From assembly GCF_007830515.1 (NCBI RefSeq), contig NZ_VLKT01000040.1, forward strand, positions 1 to 64,000: a stretch of DNA of 64,000 nt, written 5' to 3'. A program made the position numbers and the translations under genes. Below are positions 51,920 to 61,076 of this stretch, in pieces. Below the pieces are notes generated by a model. The model was not told where the DNA came from, made no database searches, and worked only from the letters and a program-made list of their open reading frames with translations. The stretch's first letter is position 1. The number at the start of each line of letters is the position of its first letter. This stretch comes from Mesorhizobium tianshanense. GTDB lineage: Bacteria; Pseudomonadota; Alphaproteobacteria; Rhizobiales; Rhizobiaceae.

Positions 51920-53053
51920 ATGGCTACCCAGCGCATCCTTGACTTCCTCGCCACCCGACGTCCGAACGGCCCTTGCCTCGTCGTCGACCTCGATGTCGTG
52001 CGCGACAATTTCCGTGCCTTCGAGAAGGCGCTTCCCGATTCGAAGATCTACTATGCGGTGAAGGCAAACCCGGCGCCGGAAATCCTGCGCCTCCTTGCTG
52101 CGATGGGCTCGTCCTTCGACACCGCTTCCGTTGCCGAAGTCGAGATGGCGATGGACGCCGGTGCGCCGGCGGACCGCATCTCCTTCGGCAACACCATCAA
52201 GAAGGAGCGCGACATCCAGCGCGCCTATCAGCTCGGCATCCGGCTGTTTGCGGTGGACTGCGTCGAGGAGGTCGAGAAGATCGCCCGCGCAGCACCCGGC
52301 GCCCGTGTGTTCTGCCGCGTGCTGACCGACGGCGAAGGCGCCGAGTGGCCGCTGTCGCGCAAGTTCGGCTGCGTGCCGGCGATGGCGGTCGACGTGCTGC
52401 GCCACGCCAGGACGCTCGGCCTCGACGCGCATGGCGTGTCGTTCCATGTCGGCTCGCAGCAGACCGACCTCGCCGCCTGGGACCGTGCGCTCGGCGATGC
52501 CAAAAAGGTGTTTTCGACGCTCGCCGAAGAAGGCATCGTCCTGAAGATGGTCAATATGGGCGGCGGCTTCCCGACCCGTTACCTCAAGGATGTGCCGGTG
52601 GCGCAGGCCTATGGCCAGGCGATCTTCACGGCGCTGCGCAAGCATTTCGGCAATGCCATCCCGGAAACCATCATCGAGCCGGGCCGCGGCATGGTCGGCA
52701 ATGCCGGCGTCATCAAGTCGGAAGTCGTGCTGATCTCGAAGAAGGCCGACAACGACAATGTGCGTTGGGTGTTCCTCGACATCGGCAAGTTCGGCGGTCT
52801 CGCCGAGACGATGGACGAGGCGATCCGCTACCCGCTCGTGACCGCGCATGACGGCACCGAGACCGCGCCTTGCGTGCTCGCCGGCCCGACCTGCGATTCG
52901 GCCGACGTGATGTACGAGAAGACGCCGTATCCGCTGCCCTTGTCGCTGACCATCGGCGACGAGGTGCTGATCGAGGGCACCGGCGCCTACACGACGACCT
53001 ACGCCTCGGTTGCCTTCAACGGCTTCGAGCCTCTCCGATCCTACGTGATCTGA
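51920..53053 (+). CDS. Ornithine/lysine decarboxylase, alanine-racemase fold
   Basis: The 377-residue PLP enzyme has a group IV decarboxylase (fold III) structure and makes putrescine from ornithine or cadaverine from lysine. The PLP lysine is K48 in YYAVKANPAP. Further motifs are SVAEVEMAMDAG, FHVGSQQ, NMGGGFPTRY, the phosphate-binding EPGRGMVGNAG, and the active-site cysteine in GPTCDSADVM. ATG 51920 lies 8 bases after GGAG; the longer frame from 51848 runs through the structured leader and is rejected. Product putrescine would feed homospermidine synthase (27340). A long structured leader suggests RNA-level control. Confidence 0.92.
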   Translation: MATQRILDFLATRRPNGPCLVVDLDVVRDNFRAFEKALPDSKIYYAVKANPAPEILRLLAAMGSSFDTASVAEVEMAMDAGAPADRISFGNTIKKERDIQRAYQLGIRLFAVDCVEEVEKIARAAPGARVFCRVLTDGEGAEWPLSRKFGCVPAMAVDVLRHARTLGLDAHGVSFHVGSQQTDLAAWDRALGDAKKVFSTLAEEGIVLKMVNMGGGFPTRYLKDVPVAQAYGQAIFTALRKHFGNAIPETIIEPGRGMVGNAGVIKSEVVLISKKADNDNVRWVFLDIGKFGGLAETMDEAIRYPLVTAHDGTETAPCVLAGPTCDSADVMYEKTPYPLPLSLTIGDEVLIEGTGAYTTTYASVAFNGFEPLRSYVI

Positions 53054-53084
53054 CGGCTCGTAAGAGTTGCTCAGATCACCCGAG

Positions 53085-53105
53085 GCGGGCGAAGAGATCG
53101 CCCGC
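53085..53105 (+). terminator. Hairpin after the decarboxylase gene
   Basis: GCGGGCGA (53085-53092) pairs perfectly with TCGCCCGC (53098-53105) around AGAGA, 32 bp after the stop. No T-run follows, so termination is likely but not certain. Confidence 0.5.
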
Positions 53106-53152
53106 TCCGGCTCGCCTGTGGAACAGATCTCCGCTCGCCAGGGATTACGGAA

Positions 53153-53896
53153 ATGGAAATTGCAGATTTCATTGTTGAAGGCGCTGCGCAGCGCGATTGG
53201 CCGATCTCCCCCCTTGAGGGGGAGATGGCCGGCAGGCCAGAGGGGGTCAGTTCGGCTGGCTCGACCTTTCTTGGTCTGTATGGGGCCGGCGCTTCATGCG
53301 CGGCGACCCCCTCTGTCGCCTTCGGCGACATCTCCCCCTCAAGGGGGGAGATTGCCGGCGCTTTCATCATCGTCGCCGAAACCGCTGCCGACGTTCCGGC
53401 GCGCGAAGCTTTGCTCGACCGTGCGATGGGCTTGAGCCGCCGGAAAAAATCATCGGAAAAGCTGCGGCGCGGCCGCCGGCCTTCGGAAGGCCTGGCCTTT
53501 GTCGCACGCGATGCATCGGGCACTGTTACAGGCACCGTGCGGCTGTGGGATGTCGTGCTGGGCGAGGGCGGTCGGGCAGCCCTTCTGCTTGGCCCGCTCG
53601 CCGTCGACCCCACAATCAAGAATGCCGGCATCGGCTCGGCGCTGATGCGCCATGCGGTCACTGAAGCCGCGCGTCTCGGCCACGCCGCGATCCTGCTCGT
53701 CGGCGACGCCCCTTACTATGGGCGTTTCGGGTTCTCGGCCGCCAAGACCGGCGCCCTCTCCATGCCGGGGCCCTATGAGCGGCACCGCCTGCTGGCGCTG
53801 GAACTGGTGGACGGCGCGCTGAGCGGCGCCCAGGGTACGCTGAAGGCCGCGGGGCGCAAGCAGAAGGCGCCGGTGGCTCTGACTTTCGCCGCTTGA
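53153..53896 (+). CDS. GNAT family N-acetyltransferase with in-frame palindromic element
   Basis: The 247-residue product is a YhbS-like acetyltransferase from about residue 70 onward (IIVAETAADVPAREALLDRAMG). The acetyl-CoA site is LLLGPLAVDPTIKNAGIGSALM, followed by GHAAILLVGDAPYYGRFGFSA. Residues 18-67 come from a 149-bp palindromic element that keeps the frame open and yields ISPLEGEMAGRPEG and FGDISPSRGEI. The first 17 residues (MEIADFIVEGAAQ and on) may be the original start of the gene. No conserved residue of the fold is disrupted, so the enzyme may still work with an inserted segment. Alternatively translation begins downstream and the element is leader only. Confidence 0.8.
   Translation: MEIADFIVEGAAQRDWPISPLEGEMAGRPEGVSSAGSTFLGLYGAGASCAATPSVAFGDISPSRGEIAGAFIIVAETAADVPAREALLDRAMGLSRRKKSSEKLRRGRRPSEGLAFVARDASGTVTGTVRLWDVVLGEGGRAALLLGPLAVDPTIKNAGIGSALMRHAVTEAARLGHAAILLVGDAPYYGRFGFSAAKTGALSMPGPYERHRLLALELVDGALSGAQGTLKAAGRKQKAPVALTFAA
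53204..53352. repeat. 149-bp palindromic element with exact 23-bp terminal inverted repeats
   Basis: The ends 53204-53226 and 53330-53352 are exact reverse complements over 23 bp; each is itself nearly palindromic (ATCTCCCCCC-TTG-AGGGGGAGAT). Inside, AGAGGGGGTC (53239-53248) matches GACCCCCTCT (53305-53314). Two mini-hairpins, GGCC-GGCA-GGCC (53227-53238) and GTCGCC-TTC-GGCGAC (53315-53329), sit next to the ends. No transposase is encoded. It resembles small non-autonomous palindromic elements of Rhizobiales and lies inside the GNAT reading frame. Confidence 0.92.
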
Positions 53897-53910
53897 AGAA
53901 TAAATGCAAA

Positions 53911-53940
53911 AACGCCGCCTATCGGGCGGCGTTCTGCTTT
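53911..53940. terminator. Bidirectional terminator between GNAT and SCP2 genes
   Basis: AACGCCGCC (53911-53919) pairs with GGCGGCGTT (53925-53933) around TATCG. The flanking A-run on the left and the T-rich sequence on the right make it usable for both converging genes. Confidence 0.82.
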
Positions 53941-53954
53941 CATCGGTGAGCGGC

Positions 53955-54239
53955 TCAGCCGATCAATTGGCTCAGCGCCATGGCGACGCTCATGTCGCCC
54001 TCGACCTTTATCTTGCCGGTCATGAACGCCATGGTCGGGTTGAGCTCGCCTGATATCAGCGAATCCAGATCGTCGAGCGAAAGCTTTATGGTGCAGTCGG
54101 CCGGCGCGTCGTCGGTCGAGATAGTTGCGCCATCGATGACGATGACGCCGTCAGCGCCGGTATCGAATTTCACGGAACGATCGAACCCGGCACTCGCCAC
54201 GCGCGATCTGATCTTGTCGGCAATTTCCTGAACGCTCAT
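53955..54239 (-). CDS. SCP2 sterol-carrier domain protein
   Basis: The 94-residue protein is a single SCP2 domain. It has VKFDTGADGVIVIDGATIST in the strand region, CTIKLSLDDLDSLISGELNPTMAFMTGKIKVEGDM as the family core, and an amphipathic C-terminal helix (AMALSQLIG). SCP2 domains form a hydrophobic tunnel that binds lipids or acyl-CoA; the bacterial role is unclear. ATG 54239 follows GAGGAG. The longer frame to 54485 lacks conservation. It is divergent from the ClC gene. Confidence 0.92.
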   Translation of the reverse strand: MSVQEIADKIRSRVASAGFDRSVKFDTGADGVIVIDGATISTDDAPADCTIKLSLDDLDSLISGELNPTMAFMTGKIKVEGDMSVAMALSQLIG

Positions 54240-54361
54240 GCCGTTCTCCTCGTCTCGTTGCGTTTGTCGCGCATTGGCGCTGGGCGCATATAGCTTTGGG
54301 TTGACGTTTACGTCAACGCGGTTCGACGTGACGAAGACGGTCTTATCGCCGCATCGAAGCC

Positions 54362-56245
54362 GTGCTTTCCACACTTGCTGCCGGGGCCGGCATCGCGGTT
54401 GCCATGCGATGTCGCCGGGCGTATCAGGCACCACCCCCCTTTGAATATCGGCGAGCCGCTCCGGTGCTTTCCAAAAACGAACCACAAGTCTATGCCCGCC
54501 GGCTGCGCGCGGTGCTGATCCGATCGCTGCCGCTGCTTGAGGCGCGCGGCATCGTCGTCGTCGTTCTGGCCGGCGTGGTCGGGGTGATGGCGGGCGTGCT
54601 GGTCACGGGAATGAGCGAGCTGGTGTTGTACCTGCACGAACTACTATTCGACGTTCAGCCCGGCGGGCGACTTTCAGCGATGTTTTCGCTGGAGAAACCG
54701 GTGCAGGCGCTGATACCGGCGATCGGCGGCATCCTGCTCGGGCTGACGGTGATCTGGCTGAGAGTGCGCAAGTTCCGCACCCCGGTCGATCCGATCGAAG
54801 CCAATGCGCTCTATGGCGGGCGCATGTCGCTGACCGACACCTTCATCATTGCCGGGCAGACGATGATCTCGAGCGGCTTCGGTGCTTCGGTCGGGCTGGA
54901 GGCCGGCTACACGCAAGTCGGTTCCGGCCTGGCATCGCGGCTGGCGCGCTTCTTCAGGCTGCGCCGCAACGATGTCCGCATCCTGGTCGGCTGCGGCGCA
55001 GCCGGCGCGATCGCCGCCGCCTTCGACGCGCCGCTGACCGGTGCCTTCTATGGTTTCGAACTGGTCATCGGCATCTACTCGGTCGCCAATGTCGCGCCAG
55101 TCATGGCCGCCGCGATCTGCGCCTCGTTGACCGCCGAGGTCTTCGGCGGCGTTCCGTTTCCGTTGGAGCTCTCCGGTCTGCCGGAGCTCACCCTCAGCCA
55201 GTATTTGCCGTTCCTGCTGCTCGGGCTGTTGGGTGGCGGCGCTTCCATTGCCGTCATGCATCTGGTGAGCCTGGTCGAGCGCGGTTTCGCACGGCTTGCG
55301 GTCGATGCCTCGCTGCGCCCCTTCATCGGCGGCTGCATCGTCGGGCTCTTGGGGCTGATCACGCCGCAGGTCCTGTCCAGCGGCCACGGCGCGCTGCATC
55401 GCGAATTCGCGATGAATTACGGGCTCGCCGTGGTGGCCAGCGTTTTCGTGCTCAAGCTCGCCGCGTCGGCAATCTCGCTGGGCTCCGGCTTTCGCGGTGG
55501 ATTGTTCTTCGCCTCGCTGTTCCTCGGTGCTCTGCTCGGCAAGATGTTCGCCGAAATCATGGCTTTCGTCTCGCCGGCGACCGGCATCGATTCCGCGGTC
55601 GCGGCTGTCGTCGGCATGACGTCGCTGGCCGTCGGCGTCGTCGGCGGCCCGCTGACGATGACGTTCCTGGCGCTGGAATCGACCCGTGACCTGACACTCA
55701 CCGGAGTGGTGCTGGCGGCCTCGATCATGGCGGCGATCCTGGTGCGCGAAACCTTCGGCTATTCCTTCTCGACATGGCGTTTCCATCTGCGCGGCGAGAC
55801 GATCCGCAGCGCGCATGATGTCGGCTGGATGCGCAGCCTGACGGTCGGAAGCATGATGCGAAAGGACGTCCGCACCATCGATGCCTCGAAAACGCTTGCG
55901 GCCTTTCGCCAGGAAGTGCCGCTCGGTTCGGCCCAGCGCGTCGTCGCGGTGGATGCCGACCGGCACTATATGGGCGTGCTGATCGTCGTGGAGTTGCACA
56001 GCGATCTGTCCGACGGCGAGACGCCGGTGGTGTCGCTGGCCAGGTTCAAGGACGCCGTTCTGGTACCGACCATGAACGTTCAGTCCGCGGCCGAGACCTT
56101 TCAGCGCGCCGGCGCCGAGGAACTGGCGGTCGTGGAGGATTTCACGAACCGCGTCGTCGTCGGGCTTCTGACCGAAGGCCATCTGATGCGGCGCTACGCC
56201 GAGGAGCTCGACAAGGCGCGGCGGGATTTGTCGGGCGAGGGGTAG
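54362..56245 (+). CDS. ClC family chloride channel/antiporter with CBS domain
   Basis: The 627-residue membrane protein has the ClC core (about 60-480). Ion-path motifs are SSGFGASVGLEAGYTQ (GxxxGxE-like; the usual GSGIP region is changed), GCGAAGAIAAAFDAPLTGAFYGFE and GSGFRGGLFFASLFLGALLGKMFAE. A C-terminal CBS pair (about 500-620) probably binds nucleotides. The gating glutamate site is GLEAGY. Such proteins move chloride, nitrate or fluoride. The first 60 residues are not conserved, and GTG 54362 may be too early; GTG at residue 36 (VLSKNEP) is an alternative. It is convergent with the MFS gene. Confidence 0.9.
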   Translation: MLSTLAAGAGIAVAMRCRRAYQAPPPFEYRRAAPVLSKNEPQVYARRLRAVLIRSLPLLEARGIVVVVLAGVVGVMAGVLVTGMSELVLYLHELLFDVQPGGRLSAMFSLEKPVQALIPAIGGILLGLTVIWLRVRKFRTPVDPIEANALYGGRMSLTDTFIIAGQTMISSGFGASVGLEAGYTQVGSGLASRLARFFRLRRNDVRILVGCGAAGAIAAAFDAPLTGAFYGFELVIGIYSVANVAPVMAAAICASLTAEVFGGVPFPLELSGLPELTLSQYLPFLLLGLLGGGASIAVMHLVSLVERGFARLAVDASLRPFIGGCIVGLLGLITPQVLSSGHGALHREFAMNYGLAVVASVFVLKLAASAISLGSGFRGGLFFASLFLGALLGKMFAEIMAFVSPATGIDSAVAAVVGMTSLAVGVVGGPLTMTFLALESTRDLTLTGVVLAASIMAAILVRETFGYSFSTWRFHLRGETIRSAHDVGWMRSLTVGSMMRKDVRTIDASKTLAAFRQEVPLGSAQRVVAVDADRHYMGVLIVVELHSDLSDGETPVVSLARFKDAVLVPTMNVQSAAETFQRAGAEELAVVEDFTNRVVVGLLTEGHLMRRYAEELDKARRDLSGEG

Positions 56246-56261
56246 GACGGCAGACTACTGC

Positions 56262-57905
56262 CTAATGTTCGATCGGTCCTTTCGGCATGACGATCGCCGT
56301 GCCGGCGGTGGTCGGGCGCTCGATCATGCGGCGGACGCGGGGCGGCTCGTCGCCGCTGTGTAGCGCCCGTATACGCTCGCCGATGACGGCGTCGGCATGG
56401 GTGGCCCGCTTGTTGTGGCGGATGTATTCGAGCCATGTCGGCGTGTGATAGTGCTCGATCCATATTGCGGGATTTTCGAGATCGCGCGCCAGCGTCCAGT
56501 TGCGGGCGCCGTCGCGGCGACGGATGCGGCCGCGTTCGGCCATGGTGGCGAGGAATTCGGGCACGTCCTCCTCACGGATGATGTACTCGATCATGATGGC
56601 GATGGGGCCGCTGCGCAGCTTGAGGTCGAGGCCGAGATGCGGCTCCTTAAAGCGGTTCAGCGGATCGAGGTTGAGCACCGCCTGCTGCGGCAAGGGCAGC
56701 AAGAGGCCGATCGCGCCGCCCGCCAGCATCGCGACACTGGCCGCGATCAGCGCGAGTTCGGCGCCATGCGCATCGGCGACGACACCCCAGATCCAGCTGC
56801 CGAGCGCGATGCCGCCGAAGGTCGCCGTCTGATAGACCGAGAGCACCCGGCCGACGACCCAGCGCGGCGTCGACATCTGCACCGTGACGTTGAAATGCGA
56901 CAGTGCGATCACCCAGCAGGCGCCGCCGATGAGCAGCCCGAGCGACGTCTGCCAGGCGTGGTCGCTGACGGCGGCATTGAAGGCGCAGAGCGCGAAGCCG
57001 GCGAAGGCCATGCGCACCATCGTCTCGCTGGACAGCATCTGCCTCAGCCGGACGCTGATCAGCGCGCCGCCGACGGCGCCGATGCCAAAAGCGCCGAGCA
57101 TGACGCCGTAGGTCAAGGCATCGCCTCTGACGACGTCGCGCGCCACCAGCGGCAACAGCGCCAGAACCGCGCCGGCGCTGAAGCCGAAGGCCGCGCCCCT
57201 GACCAGCACCTTGCCGATGTTGGGCGACATGGCGACGTAGCGCAGGCCGGCGCCCATCGCCGCGCCCAGCGTCTCGCGCGGCAGCGTCGAGGCCGGCAGG
57301 TCCGGCTTCCAGCGAGCCAGCACGATGATGAGCCCGACATAGCTCAGCGCGTTGGCGGCAAAGGCCGCCGCAGCACCCGCGGCGGCAACGATGATGCCGC
57401 CGATCGCCGGGCCGACGCTGCGCGTCAGGTTGAAGCCCAAGGAGTTGAGCGCGACGGCAGCCGGCAGCTTGGCACGCGGCACCATGTCGCCGACAGAGGC
57501 CTGCCATGACGGGTTGTTGAGCGCCGTGCCGCTGTCGATCAGGAAGGTGAAGGCGAGCAACGTCCAGGGCGTTATCAGGCCAAGGTAGGTGAAGACGGTC
57601 AGCAGAACCGAGACGACCAGCATGAAGGTCTGGGCAATCAGCATGACCTTGCGCCGGTTGAAGCTGTCGGCGATGGCGCCGGCGACGAGCGCAAACAGCA
57701 TGATCGGCAAGGTGGTCGAGGCCTGGACCAGCGCAACCTGATAGGACGAGGTGGCAATCGTCGTCATCATCCAGGCTGCGCCGACGCCCTGGATCAGGCC
57801 GCCGAAATTCGACACCAGACTGGCGGACCATACGGCGCGGAAGATGCCGTGCCGGAACGGCGCCAGCGCCGAGACGCGTTCGCTGTCCGGCTCGTCGTCG
57901 ATCAT
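56262..57905 (-). CDS. MFS transporter (EntS-like) with C-terminal ABM-like domain
   Basis: The 547-residue protein has about twelve transmembrane helices in residues 20-420, with the MFS_3 pattern seen in enterobactin exporter EntS (loop motif GAIADSFNRRKVMLIAQ). The C-terminal 100 residues are soluble: IMIEYIIREEDVPEFLATMAERGRIRRRDGARNW, WIEHYHTPTWLEYIRHNKRAT. They resemble an antibiotic-biosynthesis-monooxygenase (ferredoxin-like) domain fused to this MFS subfamily. The substrate is unknown. ATG 57905 follows GGGGAAG; the frame to TTG 57971 is not used. Confidence 0.88.
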   Translation of the reverse strand: MIDDEPDSERVSALAPFRHGIFRAVWSASLVSNFGGLIQGVGAAWMMTTIATSSYQVALVQASTTLPIMLFALVAGAIADSFNRRKVMLIAQTFMLVVSVLLTVFTYLGLITPWTLLAFTFLIDSGTALNNPSWQASVGDMVPRAKLPAAVALNSLGFNLTRSVGPAIGGIIVAAAGAAAAFAANALSYVGLIIVLARWKPDLPASTLPRETLGAAMGAGLRYVAMSPNIGKVLVRGAAFGFSAGAVLALLPLVARDVVRGDALTYGVMLGAFGIGAVGGALISVRLRQMLSSETMVRMAFAGFALCAFNAAVSDHAWQTSLGLLIGGACWVIALSHFNVTVQMSTPRWVVGRVLSVYQTATFGGIALGSWIWGVVADAHGAELALIAASVAMLAGGAIGLLLPLPQQAVLNLDPLNRFKEPHLGLDLKLRSGPIAIMIEYIIREEDVPEFLATMAERGRIRRRDGARNWTLARDLENPAIWIEHYHTPTWLEYIRHNKRATHADAVIGERIRALHSGDEPPRVRRMIERPTTAGTAIVMPKGPIEH

Positions 57906-58192
57906 GGATGCTTCCCCGCCTTCAAAAGCTGTCTTCTTCCAGTGAATCGGTCCCTCATACCGTTCCTTCAAAGTAGAACATCACATCGCTAAGGGCGAAG
58001 GCCTTTTCGAAAAAGATCATGGTCCAACAACAGGATAGCGGAGGCAAAAATATGCCCGGGCGATAATCTCCTGCACATCGCAAAGCCGTATTGCTGCGGC
58101 CGACTCCACGTCAGCCTGCGCCTTACCTGCGGTATGGGTCGCCTCCAAAGACCGTCTGTCGGCGATCCCTGACCGGTTCGGTTGGCTGCCTC

Positions 58193-59224
58193 CTACCGAT
58201 CCTCGAATCCGGTCAGGACGCCGACGGCGTTGACGCCGATCTCTTCGACGGCATAGCCGCCTTCCATGACGAACAGCGTCGGCAGGCCGAGCTTGGCGAT
58301 GCGGCGGCCGATCTTGGGATAATCGGCGCTTTTCAGCTTGAACTGGCTGATCGGGTCCTTCTCGAACGTGTCGACGCCGAGCGAGACGACGACGACATCG
58401 GGGGCGTAAGCCGCAAGTTTCACGCAGGCGTCTTCCAGCGAGGCATTCCAGGCGTCCCATGTGGTGCCGAACGGCATCGGATAGTTGAGGTTGAAGCCTT
58501 GGCCCGGCCCGGCGCCGCGCTCGTCGGCATGGCCGAGGAAGAACGGATATTCGGTCATCGGGTCGCCGTGCAGGTTCAGCACCTGCACGTCGTCGCGGCT
58601 GTAGAAGATCTCCTGCGTGCCGTTGCCGTGATGGTAGTCGACATCGAGGATCGAGACGCGTTTGGCGCCCTGGTCGCGGAACCACCGCGCGGCGACGGCG
58701 GCGTTGTTGATGTAGCAATAGCCGCCCATGAAGGCGGCGCCGGCGTGATGGCCGGGCGGGCGGCAGAGCGCGAAGGCGGACGTCTCGCCGCCCTTGACCA
58801 GGGCGGCCGCGGTCAGCGCCACGTCATAGGACGACTTGATCGCCTCCCAGGTGCCTTTGACGAAGGTGGCGCCGCCGTCGAAGGAGTAAAAACCAAGCAG
58901 CGCATCGATGGTTCTGGGGCGCACATCGCCGCGCAGGCCGCGCGTCGGCCAGGTGAAGGGGAGGGCCGAACCCGTCCGTCCGGACGCCTCCCAGAGCGGC
59001 CACACGGTCGGCAGGAAATCGATGTAGTCGCTGGCATGCACTTTCCTGGCGGCAGCGAGATCGTGGGTCTCTGGTGGCAGGATCGGGCCGAGCTTTTCGC
59101 TCTCCACCCTCGCCTTGATGAACTCGGCGCGCGAGGGCTTCTCGAAGGCCGGAACTATGGCGCCTGAAATGAGCTCGAAATTGCCGGCATGGCCGGCGTG
59201 GAGAGGAGAGAAAACAGTCTTCAT
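58193..59224 (-). CDS. Histone-deacetylase family protein, acetylpolyamine amidohydrolase-like
   Basis: The 343-residue zinc hydrolase of the arginase/deacetylase fold removes acetyl groups from acetylated amines. Active-site motifs are LCRPPGHHAGAAFMGGYCYIN (paired histidines), ILDVDYHHGNGTQEIF (zinc aspartate and histidine) and SLGVDTFEKDPISQF. Bacterial members of this type act on acetylated polyamines. ATG 59224 (MKTVFSPLHAGHAG) is the family start; the upstream frame to 59359 is not conserved. It is divergent from the amidohydrolase and close to a polyamine-type ABC transporter, which supports that substrate. Confidence 0.9.
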   Translation of the reverse strand: MKTVFSPLHAGHAGNFELISGAIVPAFEKPSRAEFIKARVESEKLGPILPPETHDLAAARKVHASDYIDFLPTVWPLWEASGRTGSALPFTWPTRGLRGDVRPRTIDALLGFYSFDGGATFVKGTWEAIKSSYDVALTAAALVKGGETSAFALCRPPGHHAGAAFMGGYCYINNAAVAARWFRDQGAKRVSILDVDYHHGNGTQEIFYSRDDVQVLNLHGDPMTEYPFFLGHADERGAGPGQGFNLNYPMPFGTTWDAWNASLEDACVKLAAYAPDVVVVSLGVDTFEKDPISQFKLKSADYPKIGRRIAKLGLPTLFVMEGGYAVEEIGVNAVGVLTGFEDR

Positions 59225-59394
59225 TTTTTGGGGCCGGCTCGCTCTTCGAGTTGCGCATCTGTCATTGATAGACTGCTTTGTGGCAGAGAGTTTCAGCGCC
59301 GCCAAGGGGCATTCCAGAGTGTTGTTCCAGGTGGCAGCAGACGGCTTGCCAGACGCCAATACTCTGCTAGCCTAAGCTCAAACGGGAGAAAATT

Positions 59395-61062
59395 ATGCCG
59401 CTATCGGCCGATCTGATCGTCGAGAACGCCAGCATATTGACGATGGATCCCGATACGCCCCGCGCCGAAGCCATAGCCGTCAAGGGTGGTGAGATCATTG
59501 CGATCGCAGATCGCGCAACAGTGCTGGAGCACAAAGGTCCCGGCACGCGCGTCATCGACGCTGGGCGCGGCTCCGTGGTGCCCGGCTTCATCGAAGCGCA
59601 TATGCATCTTTTCGCCGGCGCGGCCGAGCTCGATCATCTCCAGCTGATGGGCGTCCACGGTTTTGAGGCGCTTTGCGACGCCGTGCGCCATTATGCCGCA
59701 AAGCGCCCGGATCTGCCCGTTCTGCAGGCGCAAGGCGCCGACTACACCATCCTGTCGGCGGCCGAGCGGGTCAGCCGCCACCACCTGGACCGCATCCTGC
59801 CGGACCGGCCCTTCGTCATGGCGGCGCCGGACCACCACACGATGTGGGCCAACACCAAGGCGCTGGAAATGGCCGGCCTGCTCAAGGGCAAGCAGCTTGG
59901 CCCGGGCAATGAGATCGTCATGGGCGCCGATGGGCTGGCCAGCGGCGAATTGCGCGAGGGCGAGGCTTTTGGGCCGCTGATCGCGCTGGCCGGCGAGGGT
60001 CGCGTGCGGCTCGGCCTGGCCACCGGCGGCGAGCCGGATCCGAAGCCGACGCCGGCGCAGCAGGCTTCCGACCGGGCGATCATGCGCCGCGGACTGGAAT
60101 GGTGTGCCAGGCACGGCATCACATCGATCCACAACATGGACGGCAATCTGCACCAGCTCGAACTCCTGTCCGAGATCGAGGCCGAAGGCGGATTGCTCTG
60201 CCGGGTGCAGGTGCCGTTCCACTACAAGAATTTCATGACGCTCGACATGCTCGACAAGGCGTCGACGATGGCTGAGCGCTACAATGGCGAATGGCTGTCA
60301 TCGGGCATGGTCAAGGTGTTCTACGATGGCGTGCTCGATTCATGGACGGCGGTGATGGTCGAGCCTTATGCGGATCGTCGCGATTGGTTGGGCGAGCCGC
60401 TTTTCACACCGCAGCAGTTCATCGACCTTGCGGTGGCCGTCGACCGGCGCGGGCTGCAGATGGCGGTGCACTCGATCGGCGACGGCGCCGTGCGCGCTGT
60501 CCTCGACGGCTACGAGGCGGCGCAGAAACAAAACGGCAGGCGCGACAGCCGGCATCGGGTCGAGCATATCGAGGTGGTCACCGCCGCCGACGTGCCGCGC
60601 TTCGCAAAGCTTGGCGTCATTGCCTCGATGCAGCCGCCGCATCCGCCGGGCAGCATGGGCTTGCCGCTGGAGCCGACGGTGTCGCGCATCGGACCCGCCC
60701 GCTGGCCGCTGAGCTATGCGTGGCGGACGCTGAAGAATGCCGGCGCGCGCGTCGTCTTCGCCTCCGACTGGCCGGTGTCACCGATCGATCCGATCCTGGG
60801 CATTCAGGCGGCAGTGCTGCGCAAACCATGGGCAGACAGCGATCCCGACCAGAGCTTCTCGCTGCATGAATCGCTCGGTGGCTACACGGTGGAAGGCGCC
60901 TATGCCGAGTTCATGGAACATCGCAAAGGCCGCCTGAAGACCGGCTTCATGGCCGATCTCGTGGTGCTCTCAGCCGATATCGAGGCGACCGCGCCGGAAG
61001 CGCTGCACACGGTGCGGCCGGTGACGACGATCTGCGGCGGCAAGGTCACCTATCAGGCATGA
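59395..61062 (+). CDS. Amidohydrolase family protein, YtcJ-like
   Basis: The 555-residue metal-dependent hydrolase is of the amidohydrolase_3 group. The N-terminal metal motif is GFIEAHMHLF (HxH form), later metal or active-site blocks are AVHSIGDGAVR, HRVEHIEVV and FASDWPVSPIDP, and the C-terminal beta-sandwich strand is GFMADLVVLSADI. The cytosolic enzyme probably opens an amide or cyclic amide; the substrate is unknown. It lies between the deacetylase-like gene and the polyamine ABC operon on the plus strand, which suggests amine-related catabolism (inference). Confidence 0.88.
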   Translation: MPLSADLIVENASILTMDPDTPRAEAIAVKGGEIIAIADRATVLEHKGPGTRVIDAGRGSVVPGFIEAHMHLFAGAAELDHLQLMGVHGFEALCDAVRHYAAKRPDLPVLQAQGADYTILSAAERVSRHHLDRILPDRPFVMAAPDHHTMWANTKALEMAGLLKGKQLGPGNEIVMGADGLASGELREGEAFGPLIALAGEGRVRLGLATGGEPDPKPTPAQQASDRAIMRRGLEWCARHGITSIHNMDGNLHQLELLSEIEAEGGLLCRVQVPFHYKNFMTLDMLDKASTMAERYNGEWLSSGMVKVFYDGVLDSWTAVMVEPYADRRDWLGEPLFTPQQFIDLAVAVDRRGLQMAVHSIGDGAVRAVLDGYEAAQKQNGRRDSRHRVEHIEVVTAADVPRFAKLGVIASMQPPHPPGSMGLPLEPTVSRIGPARWPLSYAWRTLKNAGARVVFASDWPVSPIDPILGIQAAVLRKPWADSDPDQSFSLHESLGGYTVEGAYAEFMEHRKGRLKTGFMADLVVLSADIEATAPEALHTVRPVTTICGGKVTYQA

Positions 61063-61076
61063 CGGTGGCAAGGGAA

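Noticed and set aside
51785-52849. 354-codon minus-strand frame over the decarboxylase
   Set aside because: Antisense to a clear PLP decarboxylase with all active-site motifs.
53204-53352. Insertion sequence within the GNAT gene
   Set aside because: At 149 bp, with no transposase, it cannot be an autonomous IS; it is treated as a small palindromic element.
54674-56182. 502-codon minus-strand frame
   Set aside because: Antisense to the ClC gene, with composition typical of a shadow frame (Gln/Arg/His-rich).
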